Positions 16,211 through 23,221 of a stretch of DNA of 34,010 bases are shown piece after piece. Under the pieces are notes generated by a model. The model did no database searches. It was not told where the DNA came from and worked only from the letters and a program-made list of their open reading frames with translations. The DNA is from Flavobacteriales bacterium. GTDB lineage: Bacteria > Bacteroidota > Bacteroidia > Flavobacteriales > Flavobacteriaceae. The position numbers and the translations under genes were made by a program. The stretch is taken from contig JAFLBT010000014.1 in the NCBI GenBank assembly GCA_017302935.1, positions 1 to 34,010 of the forward strand, in the 5' to 3' direction. Position 1 is the first letter of the stretch. Each line of letters starts with the position of its first letter.

Positions 16211-16842
16211 ATTACTAATGTTATTTCACTAGGTGGTGGTGGTAATGCAACACTTTCTCCGGTTCCTTGACTTTTATTTCCTTGTTCAATAGTTTCAGAA
16301 ACCCATTTAAAAAATTGTTTTAATGTAGCACTATCCGCATTATCCAAGTGAACAACATCATCTGTAAGTACTTTTAATTTTGAATCATCTGCTAAATTTC
16401 CTGCCGCACATGCCACAATGGCTCCAAAATTTAAGTTTTTCACTTTTGGTGCAATCTCATTATATAATTGGATATCAGATGGTTTTCCATCAGTGAATAA
16501 AAAAAGTAATGGTTTCCAATCTCCTTTTTGATTTTCAGTACTCTTTTTTATGTCTGATTGAACTTTATTGTAAAGAAGTTCTAATGCCTTTCCCGTGTGT
16601 GTAGGTCCACTTTGTGGACAAGTAATCTCAGGCAATTGAAACAATGCGAGTTCAGTTAGCGGGCAAACTTCGTTAACTTCACGGTCAAAAGTGATAATAC
16701 TTATCCATAAAGAATCAAGTGCCTGTGGATCTTGTCGCAAAGTATTTATCATGGCACTTAAAGCATTATTTAAAGCGTGAATAGGTTCGCCATACATGGA
16801 ACCTGACGTATCTAATAAAGAGTAAACGGGTAATCTTCTCAT
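16207..16842 (-). CDS. TerY-like vWA domain protein (short form, copy 2)
   Basis: A 211-residue protein that is almost wholly a vWA domain. MIDAS is intact: DTSGS (11-15), the Thr in SGPTHTGKAL and FTDGKPSD. It shares MRRLPVY, the LRQDPQA segment and the QKGDWKPL block before the FTDG strand with its two paralogues. It ends in a proline-rich tail (SVALPPPPSEITLVI) and has no zinc ribbon. The same PPPP(S/A)E(I/L)..V ending occurs in the other short form, so the tail may be a ligand for a partner domain. It lies directly after the 52-residue small gene (2 bp). Confidence 0.92.
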   Translation of the reverse strand: MRRLPVYSLLDTSGSMYGEPIHALNNALSAMINTLRQDPQALDSLWISIITFDREVNEVCPLTELALFQLPEITCPQSGPTHTGKALELLYNKVQSDIKKSTENQKGDWKPLLFLFTDGKPSDIQLYNEIAPKVKNLNFGAIVACAAGNLADDSKLKVLTDDVVHLDNADSATLKQFFKWVSETIEQGNKSQGTGESVALPPPPSEITLVI

Positions 16843-16844
16843 TT

Positions 16845-17003
16845 TTATTTTTTTCTGAATATCGAACGAATTAACATATTTCCCAACTTTCTTTCTAGGC
16901 CTCCTCTTGTTGTTGGTACACCAGTTTTTCTAGCAAAACTTTGTTTCATACCTGAAATACCTAGTAACCTTGAAAGCGAAAATGAAAACCCAAATTTTGA
17001 CAT
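16845..17003 (-). CDS. Small basic protein of the ter operon (52 aa)
   Basis: A short frame that fits tightly between two vWA genes: the ATG at 17001-17003 lies 10 bp after the upstream stop, and TAA at 16845-16847 is 2 bp before the next ATG. The product starts MSKFGFSFSLSRLLGISGMK and ends RGGLERKLGNMLIRSIFRKK. It is strongly basic (about 11 Arg/Lys) with an aromatic/Ser-rich N-terminus. From memory, short proteins of the type FGFSxSxxRxxGIxxxKxxxxRxTGxPxTxxGxxRKxG occur in other Ter loci. I infer a real gene from spacing, absence of internal stops and this similarity. Function is unknown; nucleic-acid or membrane-surface binding would suit its charge. Confidence 0.75.
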   Translation of the reverse strand: MSKFGFSFSLSRLLGISGMKQSFARKTGVPTTRGGLERKLGNMLIRSIFRKK

Positions 17004-17013
17004 AACTTATTTT

Positions 17014-17652
17014 TTAAACTACAATATTTAATTCAGCAGGAGGAGGTGGCAGTTCATTAAGACCTGAAATATCTTTACCGCTGTCTTCTACTTTGGTTGA
17101 AGAAACACCAATTGAAGCTGTTACCCATTGAAAAAATTTACCAATACTAGCACTATCCGCTGTGTCTAAGCTAACTACATTTTCAGTAATTTGCTTTAAT
17201 ATACTTGTATCTGCTCCACTTCCAGCAGCACATGCTACGGTAAAAGCCGTTTTACGTTGTTTGAACTCATTTAAACCTTGTTGCCAATCATCTGTTGGAA
17301 TTCCATCTGTCATTATAAAGACTAAAGGTTTCCAATCTCCTTTTTGTTCCATAGTAGTTTTTGCAACTTCATAATCAATTTTATTTGAAACGAGCTTTAA
17401 AGCATCACCAAGAGCTGTAACTCCTGTTGCTCTTATATCTACCATTTGAAAAGACGCTAAATCAGTCAACGGAATAATCTGTTGTGCAACGCTATCAAAA
17501 GTTATCACACTTATAAAAGCTGTTTCAATAGCTTGTGGATTTTGTCTTAATGACGATATCATTACTTGAACTCCATTTTTAACAGCTTCAATGGGTTCTC
17601 CATTCATTGACCCTGAAGTGTCTAACAATAAATATACGGGTAATCTTCTCAT
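17014..17652 (-). CDS. TerY-like vWA domain protein (short form, copy 1)
   Basis: A 212-residue vWA protein starting MRRLPVYLLLDTSGSM. MIDAS residues are all present: DTSGS (11-15), the Thr in ATGVTALGDAL and MTDGIPTDD. It is close to the copy-2 protein along its length (NGEPIEAVKNGVQVMISSLRQNPQAIE, TMEQKGDWKPLVFI) and ends with the matching tail NELPPPPAELNIVV. It probably binds Mg2+ and partner proteins in the Ter complex. It lies 6 bp after the 128-residue membrane protein gene and 10 bp before the small basic gene. Tandem duplication of the vWA gene is the simplest origin. Confidence 0.93.
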   Translation of the reverse strand: MRRLPVYLLLDTSGSMNGEPIEAVKNGVQVMISSLRQNPQAIETAFISVITFDSVAQQIIPLTDLASFQMVDIRATGVTALGDALKLVSNKIDYEVAKTTMEQKGDWKPLVFIMTDGIPTDDWQQGLNEFKQRKTAFTVACAAGSGADTSILKQITENVVSLDTADSASIGKFFQWVTASIGVSSTKVEDSGKDISGLNELPPPPAELNIVV

Positions 17653-17658
17653 AGTGAT

Positions 17659-18045
17659 TTAGTTTCTTGGAATGTTATAGGTTTGATTGTTTTCAATATT
17701 TATGTTGTATGTTGAAGTATCTGCTTCTGGGTCATTTTGAATTAATTCAGAAAGTACAATTGCAGTTACATCTTTTCCACCAATAATGTGATTATAAATT
17801 GCTCCAATAGTATAAATAGGTCCCCACGGTAAACCCCACCAGCCAATAATAAAATTTATTAAAACGTATGAGTAAGAGTATTTAAAAGAATTTTCTTCTT
17901 TTCTAACAAAATATATATCAGAACTTCTCTTTAAAGTCATAATAATAAACGAAATAGTATAGGGGAAAATCACAAATTTCCCCCCTCTATTTACTAGTTC
18001 TTTAATTTGGCTTACACTTAAACCATCAATATTTTTGATTAACAT
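17659..18045 (-). CDS. Conserved membrane-associated protein of unknown function (128 aa)
   Basis: A 128-residue protein with two hydrophobic stretches: GGKFVIFPYTISFIIMTLKR (21-40) and YVLINFIIGWWGLPWGPIYTIGAI (59-82), followed by GGKDVT and an Asn-rich polar tail. The combination GGKFV.(F/Y).Y.IS....T.KR.SDIYF.R ... GWWG(I/L)PWGPI(Y) ... GGKDVT is a pattern I know from scattered hypothetical proteins in bacteria, with no assigned role. It lies 1 bp after the TerD-like gene and 6 bp before the first vWA gene. Its position suggests that it links TerD and vWA proteins to the membrane, which is inference. Confidence 0.8.
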   Translation of the reverse strand: MLIKNIDGLSVSQIKELVNRGGKFVIFPYTISFIIMTLKRSSDIYFVRKEENSFKYSYSYVLINFIIGWWGLPWGPIYTIGAIYNHIIGGKDVTAIVLSELIQNDPEADTSTYNINIENNQTYNIPRN

Positions 18046-18046
18046 A

Positions 18047-18706
18047 TTACAAATAGGATTTCATAATTCTATGGATAGTTTGCCCTAAAAAAGTATCTTC
18101 TGTTGGGTCTCCAATAGCACTAAATTTCCATTCTCCATTTCTTTTATACAATTTCCCCATGATAATAGAGCGTTTACCAACATATTGCCCTTCTGCAGAT
18201 ACATTATAGTCTGCAAAAACAGATTGTACTCTTGTTGGTGTTCCTTCATACATTCTAATTTTCGCATATGGAATCTGAGAAAAATCTTCTGCTCCAGCAT
18301 TATTTAAAAAGAAAAAAATCTGAGAAACATTTGGATTTAATCTATTTAAATCAACTGTTATGATTTCATTGTCTAGTCCATCATCACCGCCTTTATCACC
18401 TTCTAAATCATCTCCTGTGTGTTTCATTGCACTATCAGAAGTTAGTAATTTACCTTTTGGTAGCCCAAATTTTTGTAAAATTTCAACTCTATATAACGGA
18501 GAATATAAGTGATCACAAATATTATTTTGTTCATCTACTAAAACACAACTTAAGTCCAAATCTATATTTTGAACTGATTTTGATAATCCGAATAACGTTT
18601 TCTTTTCAATTGCACCCCAGTTAACACCAACACAAAAATTAGTAAGAGTTTCTCCTGAGTTTTTTCTTAAATCAATTTTTTGACCTTTTGCTAAGTTAAT
18701 TGCCAT
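18047..18706 (-). CDS. TerD-family protein, divergent (219 aa)
   Basis: Starts MAINLAKGQKIDLRK like the other TerD proteins but has an altered Ca2+-binding region. It contains GVNWGAI, IDLDLSCVLVDEQN (in place of DLDASA), KHTGDDLEGDKGGDDGLDNEIITVDLNRL, a FFLNNAGAEDFSQIPYAKIRMYE block and KRSIIMGKLYKRNGEWKFSAIGD. It is about 30 residues longer than canonical TerD and lacks the YNNLxSPDG motif (LYSPLYRVEI instead). The subfamily looks closest to the TerD variants annotated TerX/TerZ, but I cannot fix it. It probably lacks one of the two Ca2+ sites. It is the third TerD-type gene in the operon, 15 bp after the second. Confidence 0.9.
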   Translation of the reverse strand: MAINLAKGQKIDLRKNSGETLTNFCVGVNWGAIEKKTLFGLSKSVQNIDLDLSCVLVDEQNNICDHLYSPLYRVEILQKFGLPKGKLLTSDSAMKHTGDDLEGDKGGDDGLDNEIITVDLNRLNPNVSQIFFFLNNAGAEDFSQIPYAKIRMYEGTPTRVQSVFADYNVSAEGQYVGKRSIIMGKLYKRNGEWKFSAIGDPTEDTFLGQTIHRIMKSYL

Positions 18707-18721
18707 CTTTATTGTCTTATA

Positions 18722-19276
18722 TTAGTTATACTTATTTAAATAATCTTGTAGTCCACCTTTCATGCCCATACCAACTGCTTCAAATTTCCATTCGTTATTT
18801 CTTTTATAGATTCTTCCAAATTCAACTGCTGTTTCAATTGAAAAATCTTCATCTAATTCATACTTTAGAATTTCTTGATTTGTATTTGTATCAAATATTC
18901 TAATGAATGAATTTCTTACTTGACCAAAATTTTGTTTTCTATCTTCAGCATCATGAATTGTAACAACAATACAAATTTCAGATGCATTTGTATCAATTTT
19001 GCCAAGATCTACATTTATTTGTTCATCATCTCCATCTCCATCACCAGTTAAATTATCGCCTGTATGAACAACTGCTCCATCGGGAGATTTCAAGTTATTG
19101 TAAAAAATAAAGTGACTATCAGAAAGAATTTTTTTGTTTTCTCCTAAAACAAATACAGATGCATCCAAGTCAAAACCCTGACCAGTTGAGGATTCGTTGG
19201 TATCCCATCCAAGTCCTATTGTAAATCTTGGAGAGTTAATGTTTTCTCTTTGACCTTTTTGTAGATTAATTGCCAT
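18722..19276 (-). CDS. terD: TerD family Ca2+-binding stress protein (copy 2)
   Basis: A canonical 184-residue TerD domain: MAINLQKGQ, GLGWDTNE, GFDLDASVFVLGEN, FIFYNNLKSPDGAVVHTGDNLTGDGDGDDEQINVDL, NFGQVRNSFIRI and EFGRIYKRNNEWKFEAVGMG. The Asp-rich loops are those that bind Ca2+ in TerD structures. Its first 61 bp overlap the 3' end of the PRTase frame. It is very similar to copy 1 (20777-21352), from which it is separated by HAD and PRTase genes, as if these had been inserted between two duplicated terD genes or one copy had moved. Confidence 0.95.
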   Translation of the reverse strand: MAINLQKGQRENINSPRFTIGLGWDTNESSTGQGFDLDASVFVLGENKKILSDSHFIFYNNLKSPDGAVVHTGDNLTGDGDGDDEQINVDLGKIDTNASEICIVVTIHDAEDRKQNFGQVRNSFIRIFDTNTNQEILKYELDEDFSIETAVEFGRIYKRNNEWKFEAVGMGMKGGLQDYLNKYN

Positions 19277-20085
19277 TTTAAACTGTTTTTTATAGTTATT
19301 AAATTTTTACTGTATTCATTTATTTGATGATAATTGTTGCTTATTGATAAAAGGAAAAGCTCTTCTCTTCTGAATTTATTTATATTGTTTAATAAAATTG
19401 ATAATTCATCTTCTTTAAGATTTAAAATAAATTTTACTATTCGAGTGTTAAATTGAAAACTATCTCGATTAATAACTTGAATTATTTCCTGTATTCCTTT
19501 TACTGAGAAATAGTTAAAGTAATTTTCAATGTTAGGATGAATTTCTTTATTTATTAATTCAGCGAAATAGATAAAGTAAAATTCTCCTTTGACATTATAT
19601 TGATTAAGTATTTTATTAACTGTATGTTCATGACTTCCGGTTATTTTTATGTCATCTAAAAAGAGACAGAATTTGCCATTTATGAATTCTTTATCAATGT
19701 AGTAAGTGTCATTTGAAATTAATTTAACTCTTTCTTCAAAATCAAGATTTCCAAAGTCAGTGACATAGGTTTGATTTCTATGTATTTTAGACTCGATAGA
19801 CGCTTTTCTATTATTTTCAAATAAAAATCTATTTAGAAATTCTTTAAAATAGTAACATAAAAAATTAGAGGCAGTTGGGATAGATAAATAAGGACTTGGT
19901 AAAATAATTATTTCATCTTGTTCTAATATTATTTCTTTGAAATTAAATATAAAATCATCGAAAAGTTCTTTTGCAAATTTTTTTGCATAAGCTTTATCAC
20001 CAAATTTAAACCAACTGTAATTAGATGGTTCAAATGATAAATTTTCGTTTGAAGTTATTTTATGTAAACTAAATGTTTTATTCAA
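19216..20085 (-). CDS. Ter-associated phosphoribosyltransferase
   Basis: The open frame has no ATG at its beginning. I propose a TTG start at 20085, just past the HAD stop (20090); a GTG at 20139 would extend it by 18 residues and overlap HAD by 50 bp. The product of about 289 residues has the PRPP-binding signature CLFLDDIKITGSHEHT (a hydrophobic strand, two acidic residues, then TGS), the N-terminal YSWFKFGDKAYA motif seen in Ter-linked PRTases, and IILPSPYLSIPTAS. Its 3' end overlaps terD copy 2 by 61 bp in another frame. Ter-linked PRTases are proposed to help make a nucleoside-like metabolite; the usual ATP-grasp and citrate-lyase-like partners are absent here. Family confident, substrate unknown. 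Confidence 0.82.
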   Translation of the reverse strand: MNKTFSLHKITSNENLSFEPSNYSWFKFGDKAYAKKFAKELFDDFIFNFKEIILEQDEIIILPSPYLSIPTASNFLCYYFKEFLNRFLFENNRKASIESKIHRNQTYVTDFGNLDFEERVKLISNDTYYIDKEFINGKFCLFLDDIKITGSHEHTVNKILNQYNVKGEFYFIYFAELINKEIHPNIENYFNYFSVKGIQEIIQVINRDSFQFNTRIVKFILNLKEDELSILLNNINKFRREELFLLSISNNYHQINEYSKNLITIKNSLKWQLIYKKVKEKTLTLQDLQ

Positions 20086-20089
20086 TTTA

Positions 20090-20776
20090 TTAATTTTTAA
20101 AATGAAAACTAGAAAATCCAAAAGCTTTTGCACCGTCACAATCGGCTATCAAATTATCACCTACATGTAGGACTTGGCTTTTAGGACTTCTATTTTTAAT
20201 CGTTATTCTATCATGAACTAATTTGAAAATTTCAACATTAGGTTTTGAATAATTGCATTCATCGGAATAAATCTGAAAATCAAAAAAATTACCCAAGTTA
20301 TTTTTATCTAAAAAAAACCTCAAAGTACTCCCTTTAATAAAACCTGTATTACTCAAAACATTCATAGTTATACCTTCATTTCTTAAATCATTTAAAATTT
20401 GATGCGTATTACTGTTAATAAGCACTGGTTCATTTTCAAAAAAAATCTTTTCCGTTTCTTTATAAAACTCATCTAACATTTTTTTATTCAATTTGTTTAC
20501 ATCATAACCTAATGAACTCAGTATTAAAAGATAAATCTCATCAGTATTTATGTTTTTTCCAGTTTTTTCATTAATGGAATTACAAACAACATCATAGTAT
20601 CTAACTTTTTGAGAAACTATGTCAATATCATACCCTATTTCAAAAAATTCTTTAAATAATTGATTTCGCTTTGATTTATAATTTGGGTTTGATTTAATTA
20701 ACGTTAACCATAAATCAAATGAAATATGCTTATAATCCAGCCCCTCTAAAAAATCTATAGACTTTATTATTTCCAA
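20090..20776 (-). CDS. HAD-superfamily hydrolase of the ter operon
   Basis: A 228-residue HAD protein. Motif I is ISFDLWLTLIKS (nucleophile Asp21; the usual second Asp is replaced by Trp). Motif II is MNVLSNTGFIKGS, motif III the Lys in CNYSKPNVEIF, and motif IV LHVGDNLIADCDGAK. A helical C1 cap lies at about 30-110. The missing second Asp is normal in dehalogenase-like members and lowers confidence in a classical phosphatase reaction. HAD and PRTase genes commonly pair in Ter loci, where they are thought to act on a phosphoribosylated compound. It starts directly after terD copy 1, and its stop is a few bases before the proposed PRTase start. Confidence 0.87.
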   Translation of the reverse strand: MEIIKSIDFLEGLDYKHISFDLWLTLIKSNPNYKSKRNQLFKEFFEIGYDIDIVSQKVRYYDVVCNSINEKTGKNINTDEIYLLILSSLGYDVNKLNKKMLDEFYKETEKIFFENEPVLINSNTHQILNDLRNEGITMNVLSNTGFIKGSTLRFFLDKNNLGNFFDFQIYSDECNYSKPNVEIFKLVHDRITIKNRSPKSQVLHVGDNLIADCDGAKAFGFSSFHFKN

Positions 20777-21352
20777 TTATTTAATGATTTGACCAGAATA
20801 ATATTTTTCCAAAAAGAAACCTAAGTCTGCTTTATATCCAATTCCAGAGGCCTCAAATTTCCATTGACTATTCCTTTTGTATAATCTACCAAACTCAACA
20901 CCTGTTTCAATTGAAAAATCCTCATCTAATTCATACTTTGCAATTTCTGAATTGCTCGCTTCGTCTACAATTCTAATGTATGAGTTTCTTACTTGACCAA
21001 AATTTTGTTTTCTTCTTTCAAAATCTTCTATCGTAACAACAAATAGTATTTCTTGTACTCGCTCATTAACTTTATTCAAATCAACTCTTATAGCTTCATC
21101 ATCATCTCCATCACTATTTCCACCAGTTGGATCATCCCCCGTGTGTATTAATGAACCATCGGGGGAATATAAGTTATTGTAAAAAATAAAATAGTCTTCA
21201 CCTAATAGTTTTCTGTTTTCATCAATCATAATTGCAGATGCATCTAAATCAAAATCATGACCAGTTCCTTCATTTGGATCCCAGCCTAATCCAACAGTTA
21301 TTTTTAATAATCCAATATCAATTTTTTGTCCTTTTTGTAAATTAATTGCCAT
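20777..21352 (-). CDS. terD: TerD family Ca2+-binding stress protein (copy 1)
   Basis: A 191-residue TerD protein: MAINLQKGQKIDIG, GLGWDPNEGTGHDFDLDASAIMIDEN, FIFYNNLYSPDGSLIHTGDDPTGGNSDGDDDEAIRVDL, NFGQVRNSYIRI and EFGRLYKRNSQWKFEASG. Both Asp-rich Ca2+ loops are complete. It lies 8 bp after the small HTH gene and directly before the HAD gene. TerD proteins gather at the inner membrane face and with TerC protect against tellurite, phage and other envelope stress, although the biochemical basis is unsettled. Confidence 0.95.
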   Translation of the reverse strand: MAINLQKGQKIDIGLLKITVGLGWDPNEGTGHDFDLDASAIMIDENRKLLGEDYFIFYNNLYSPDGSLIHTGDDPTGGNSDGDDDEAIRVDLNKVNERVQEILFVVTIEDFERRKQNFGQVRNSYIRIVDEASNSEIAKYELDEDFSIETGVEFGRLYKRNSQWKFEASGIGYKADLGFFLEKYYSGQIIK

Positions 21353-21360
21353 TACTATAA

Positions 21361-21579
21361 TTATTTATTTTCAAAATTTAAAAAGCATTCCCCAACATAC
21401 TCATAACTTCTTTTCTCTGTATTAAAAGCGATTGGAGCTTTTAAATCTAGTTTCATAAAAGAAATATAATTGTACAAAGTCCGTTCAGACACCCCTAATT
21501 TTTGACTTAATTCTTTTGGGTTTCCTGTATAGCCATTTTGTATGCAATCATGTATTCGTATGATGATTCTGATGTCCAT
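21361..21579 (-). CDS. Small winged-helix DNA-binding protein, first gene of the ter operon
   Basis: A 72-residue protein with a DeoR/HTH_11-like helix-turn-helix: IRIHDCIQNGYTGNPKELSQKLGVSERTLYNYISFMK, then a short wing (APIAFNTEKRSYEYVGE). It has no effector domain. It starts the ter operon 8 bp ahead of terD. A 6-7-6 bp inverted repeat, ACTGCA-N7-TGCAGT, lies 27 bp upstream of its start and overlaps the likely promoter, so autoregulation by this protein is a reasonable guess. The recognition helix (SERTLYNYI) suits a dimer on a palindrome. Confidence 0.82.
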   Translation of the reverse strand: MDIRIIIRIHDCIQNGYTGNPKELSQKLGVSERTLYNYISFMKLDLKAPIAFNTEKRSYEYVGECFLNFENK

Positions 21580-21588
21580 ATCAGTTCA

Positions 21589-21624
21589 CAATTATACTAT
21601 TAGCCACTGCAACTGGAATGCAGT
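21589..21624 (-). promoter_or_regulatory. Candidate ter operon promoter with palindromic operator
   Basis: The inverted repeat ACTGCA (21606-21611), 7 bp, TGCAGT (21619-21624) lies 9 bp upstream of TATAATTG (21596-21589, minus strand), which matches TAnnTTTG at seven of eight positions. The palindrome would cover the -20 to -38 region and so could block RNA polymerase. The rest of the 195-bp gap 21580-21774 shows no gene and no clear terminator, so read-through from the upstream DUF4359 operon is possible. Confidence 0.55.
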
Positions 21625-21774
21625 ATTTAACATTTGTTTCGTTGTAGATGGCTTTATGTATTTTCAATGTCTTCAACAATTTCTAATTGAATGAATATAA
21701 TTCCTACTTCGTAAAAAGGGTTTTGGTTTTGCTTTTAGTTTTTAAAGTGTTTTTTTTTCTTTAGGTTTGGTCTT

Positions 21775-22140
21775 CTATCGATTTACATTTTTATCAAAAG
21801 CTTCTTCTATTTTTTCTGACAGAAACACATTTCCAAAGACTCCGTAACCAATAGATTTTTCTTTGCCCTCATATGTAATTTTTGTTACTGAAAAAATTAC
21901 ATAGTTGTCTCTAACAACTGCATTATCAACAATAGAATTTATTAAAGAGTTACCTAGTAAATTTCCTAGAGCTGAAAATGCGTTTTCAGATTCTAAATCA
22001 CTTTTATTTAATGATTTTTGATAATAAGCAGTAAAAGTTTTTTTAACTTTTTCCTTGTGTTCGTCTTGACTAGGATTTGTAAAAATGGCTATCAATAAAA
22101 TTAGCACAAAAGCAAAAAGTGTAATTTGTTTAGATTTCAT
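21775..22140 (-). CDS. DUF4359-like membrane-anchored protein
   Basis: A 121-residue protein with an N-terminal signal-anchor (ITLFAFVLILLIAIFTNPS) followed by a helical segment and strands RDNYVIFSVTKITYEGKEKSIGYGVFGNVFLSE. The N-terminal TM-TNPS..E pattern and the RDNY.(I/L)FS motif resemble DUF4359; I make this call from memory. No catalytic residues can be proposed. It follows the PD-(D/E)XK gene by 14 bp and ends the three-gene unit that starts at 23659. Confidence 0.7.
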   Translation of the reverse strand: MKSKQITLFAFVLILLIAIFTNPSQDEHKEKVKKTFTAYYQKSLNKSDLESENAFSALGNLLGNSLINSIVDNAVVRDNYVIFSVTKITYEGKEKSIGYGVFGNVFLSEKIEEAFDKNVNR

Positions 22141-22154
22141 AATTAAATTTATTT

Positions 22155-23219
22155 TTAGTTTTTTTCCGATTCATAAACCCCCACCGTCTCCAACAACTCC
22201 TTTTCAAACAAATAAATGTCATCAATCCGTTCAATGGGTTGTTTGGTTTCTTTTTTGTTGTCGTGAAACAAGCTGATGTACTTTTTACCGCCATTAAGGT
22301 GTAATCGGCACAGGGGTTTACGGTTGTTGTCGTCTAATAAAATACCAAAATAGGATAGGGTATCGCGATGAACGATACGATTGATGTGGAGTTTTCTTCT
22401 GAGAATTGCAACCACAATTCGGTAGGCTTCCATTTCTTCTTCAGTGGTAGTCACTCGATTTTCCTCATCAACAACTACTTCAATTTGTTCTTCTTTTTGT
22501 TTTTGGGCTTCTTTGTTCAAAGCGGCATTTAATCGGTCGTTGATTTTTTCGCTGATGAATTGGTTAAAGCCTTTTTGTACCAATTCTTTGAATTCTTCCA
22601 TTACCTTTTCGGTCAATCTGCCTGAATAGACTTTGTTGGCAAAGAGTTTTACAAATTCGGCGGATGGGTTTTGTAATTCGTCTTCAATTTGTTTTTTAAT
22701 TTCTTTGGTGTATTTGAGTGAACTGGCGTTACTTACAATTTTATTGACATCAAATGCGGACTTGTGAAATTTGGCGATTTCACTTACCACATTGTCTTTC
22801 AAATTGGTAATGTCAAATTCCAGAAATGGCTTTTCGTCCATTTTGTTTTTTTCTTCCAAATCGGTGAATAACTGATAGTGGATGCCATTGGTGAGTAAAG
22901 CAAACCGTGTTTTGGTCACATGAAAATACCGGAACAATTGTGAACCGTGAATGGATAGCTTTTCTTTCCAATTTTTACATTCGATGATGAGTATAGGTTC
23001 GTCATTTTGAATGATGGCATAATCAACTTTTTCGCCTTTTTTTAAGCCTAAATCGGCTGTAAATTCCGGTACTACTTCTGTAGGATTGAATGTGTCGTAG
23101 CCTAAAATGTTGATAAAGGGAAGAATAAAAGCATGCTTGGTTGATTCTTCTGTTTCGATTTTGTCCTTCAGCAAATCGATTTTATCGGCTAAGGATTTGA
23201 GTTGAGATTGTAGCTCCAT
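22155..23219 (-). CDS. Stand-alone type I restriction HsdR-N-like nuclease (PD-(D/E)XK)
   Basis: A 354-residue protein with an N-terminal coiled coil (1-27) and a PD-(D/E)XK nuclease core: Glu24/25, Asp66 in EKVDYAII, and ILIIECK with Glu80 and Lys82, spaced as in the HsdR N-terminal family. KTRFALLTNGIHYQLFTD completes the core. The middle (about 140-260) is helical and charged. The C-terminal 90 residues (RRKLHINRIVHRDTLSYFGILLDDNNRKPLCRLHL) form a separate domain I do not name. No methylase or helicase is nearby, so it is not part of a complete type I system. Such proteins are often annotated as restriction enzymes, but they may act in repair or stress. It is co-transcribed with the lipoprotein (2 bp). 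Confidence 0.87.
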   Translation of the reverse strand: MELQSQLKSLADKIDLLKDKIETEESTKHAFILPFINILGYDTFNPTEVVPEFTADLGLKKGEKVDYAIIQNDEPILIIECKNWKEKLSIHGSQLFRYFHVTKTRFALLTNGIHYQLFTDLEEKNKMDEKPFLEFDITNLKDNVVSEIAKFHKSAFDVNKIVSNASSLKYTKEIKKQIEDELQNPSAEFVKLFANKVYSGRLTEKVMEEFKELVQKGFNQFISEKINDRLNAALNKEAQKQKEEQIEVVVDEENRVTTTEEEMEAYRIVVAILRRKLHINRIVHRDTLSYFGILLDDNNRKPLCRLHLNGGKKYISLFHDNKKETKQPIERIDDIYLFEKELLETVGVYESEKN

Positions 23220-23221
23220 GG

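Noticed and set aside
22155-23219. Complete type I restriction-modification system.
   Set aside because: Only the HsdR N-terminal nuclease type is present; no HsdM, HsdS or helicase domain.
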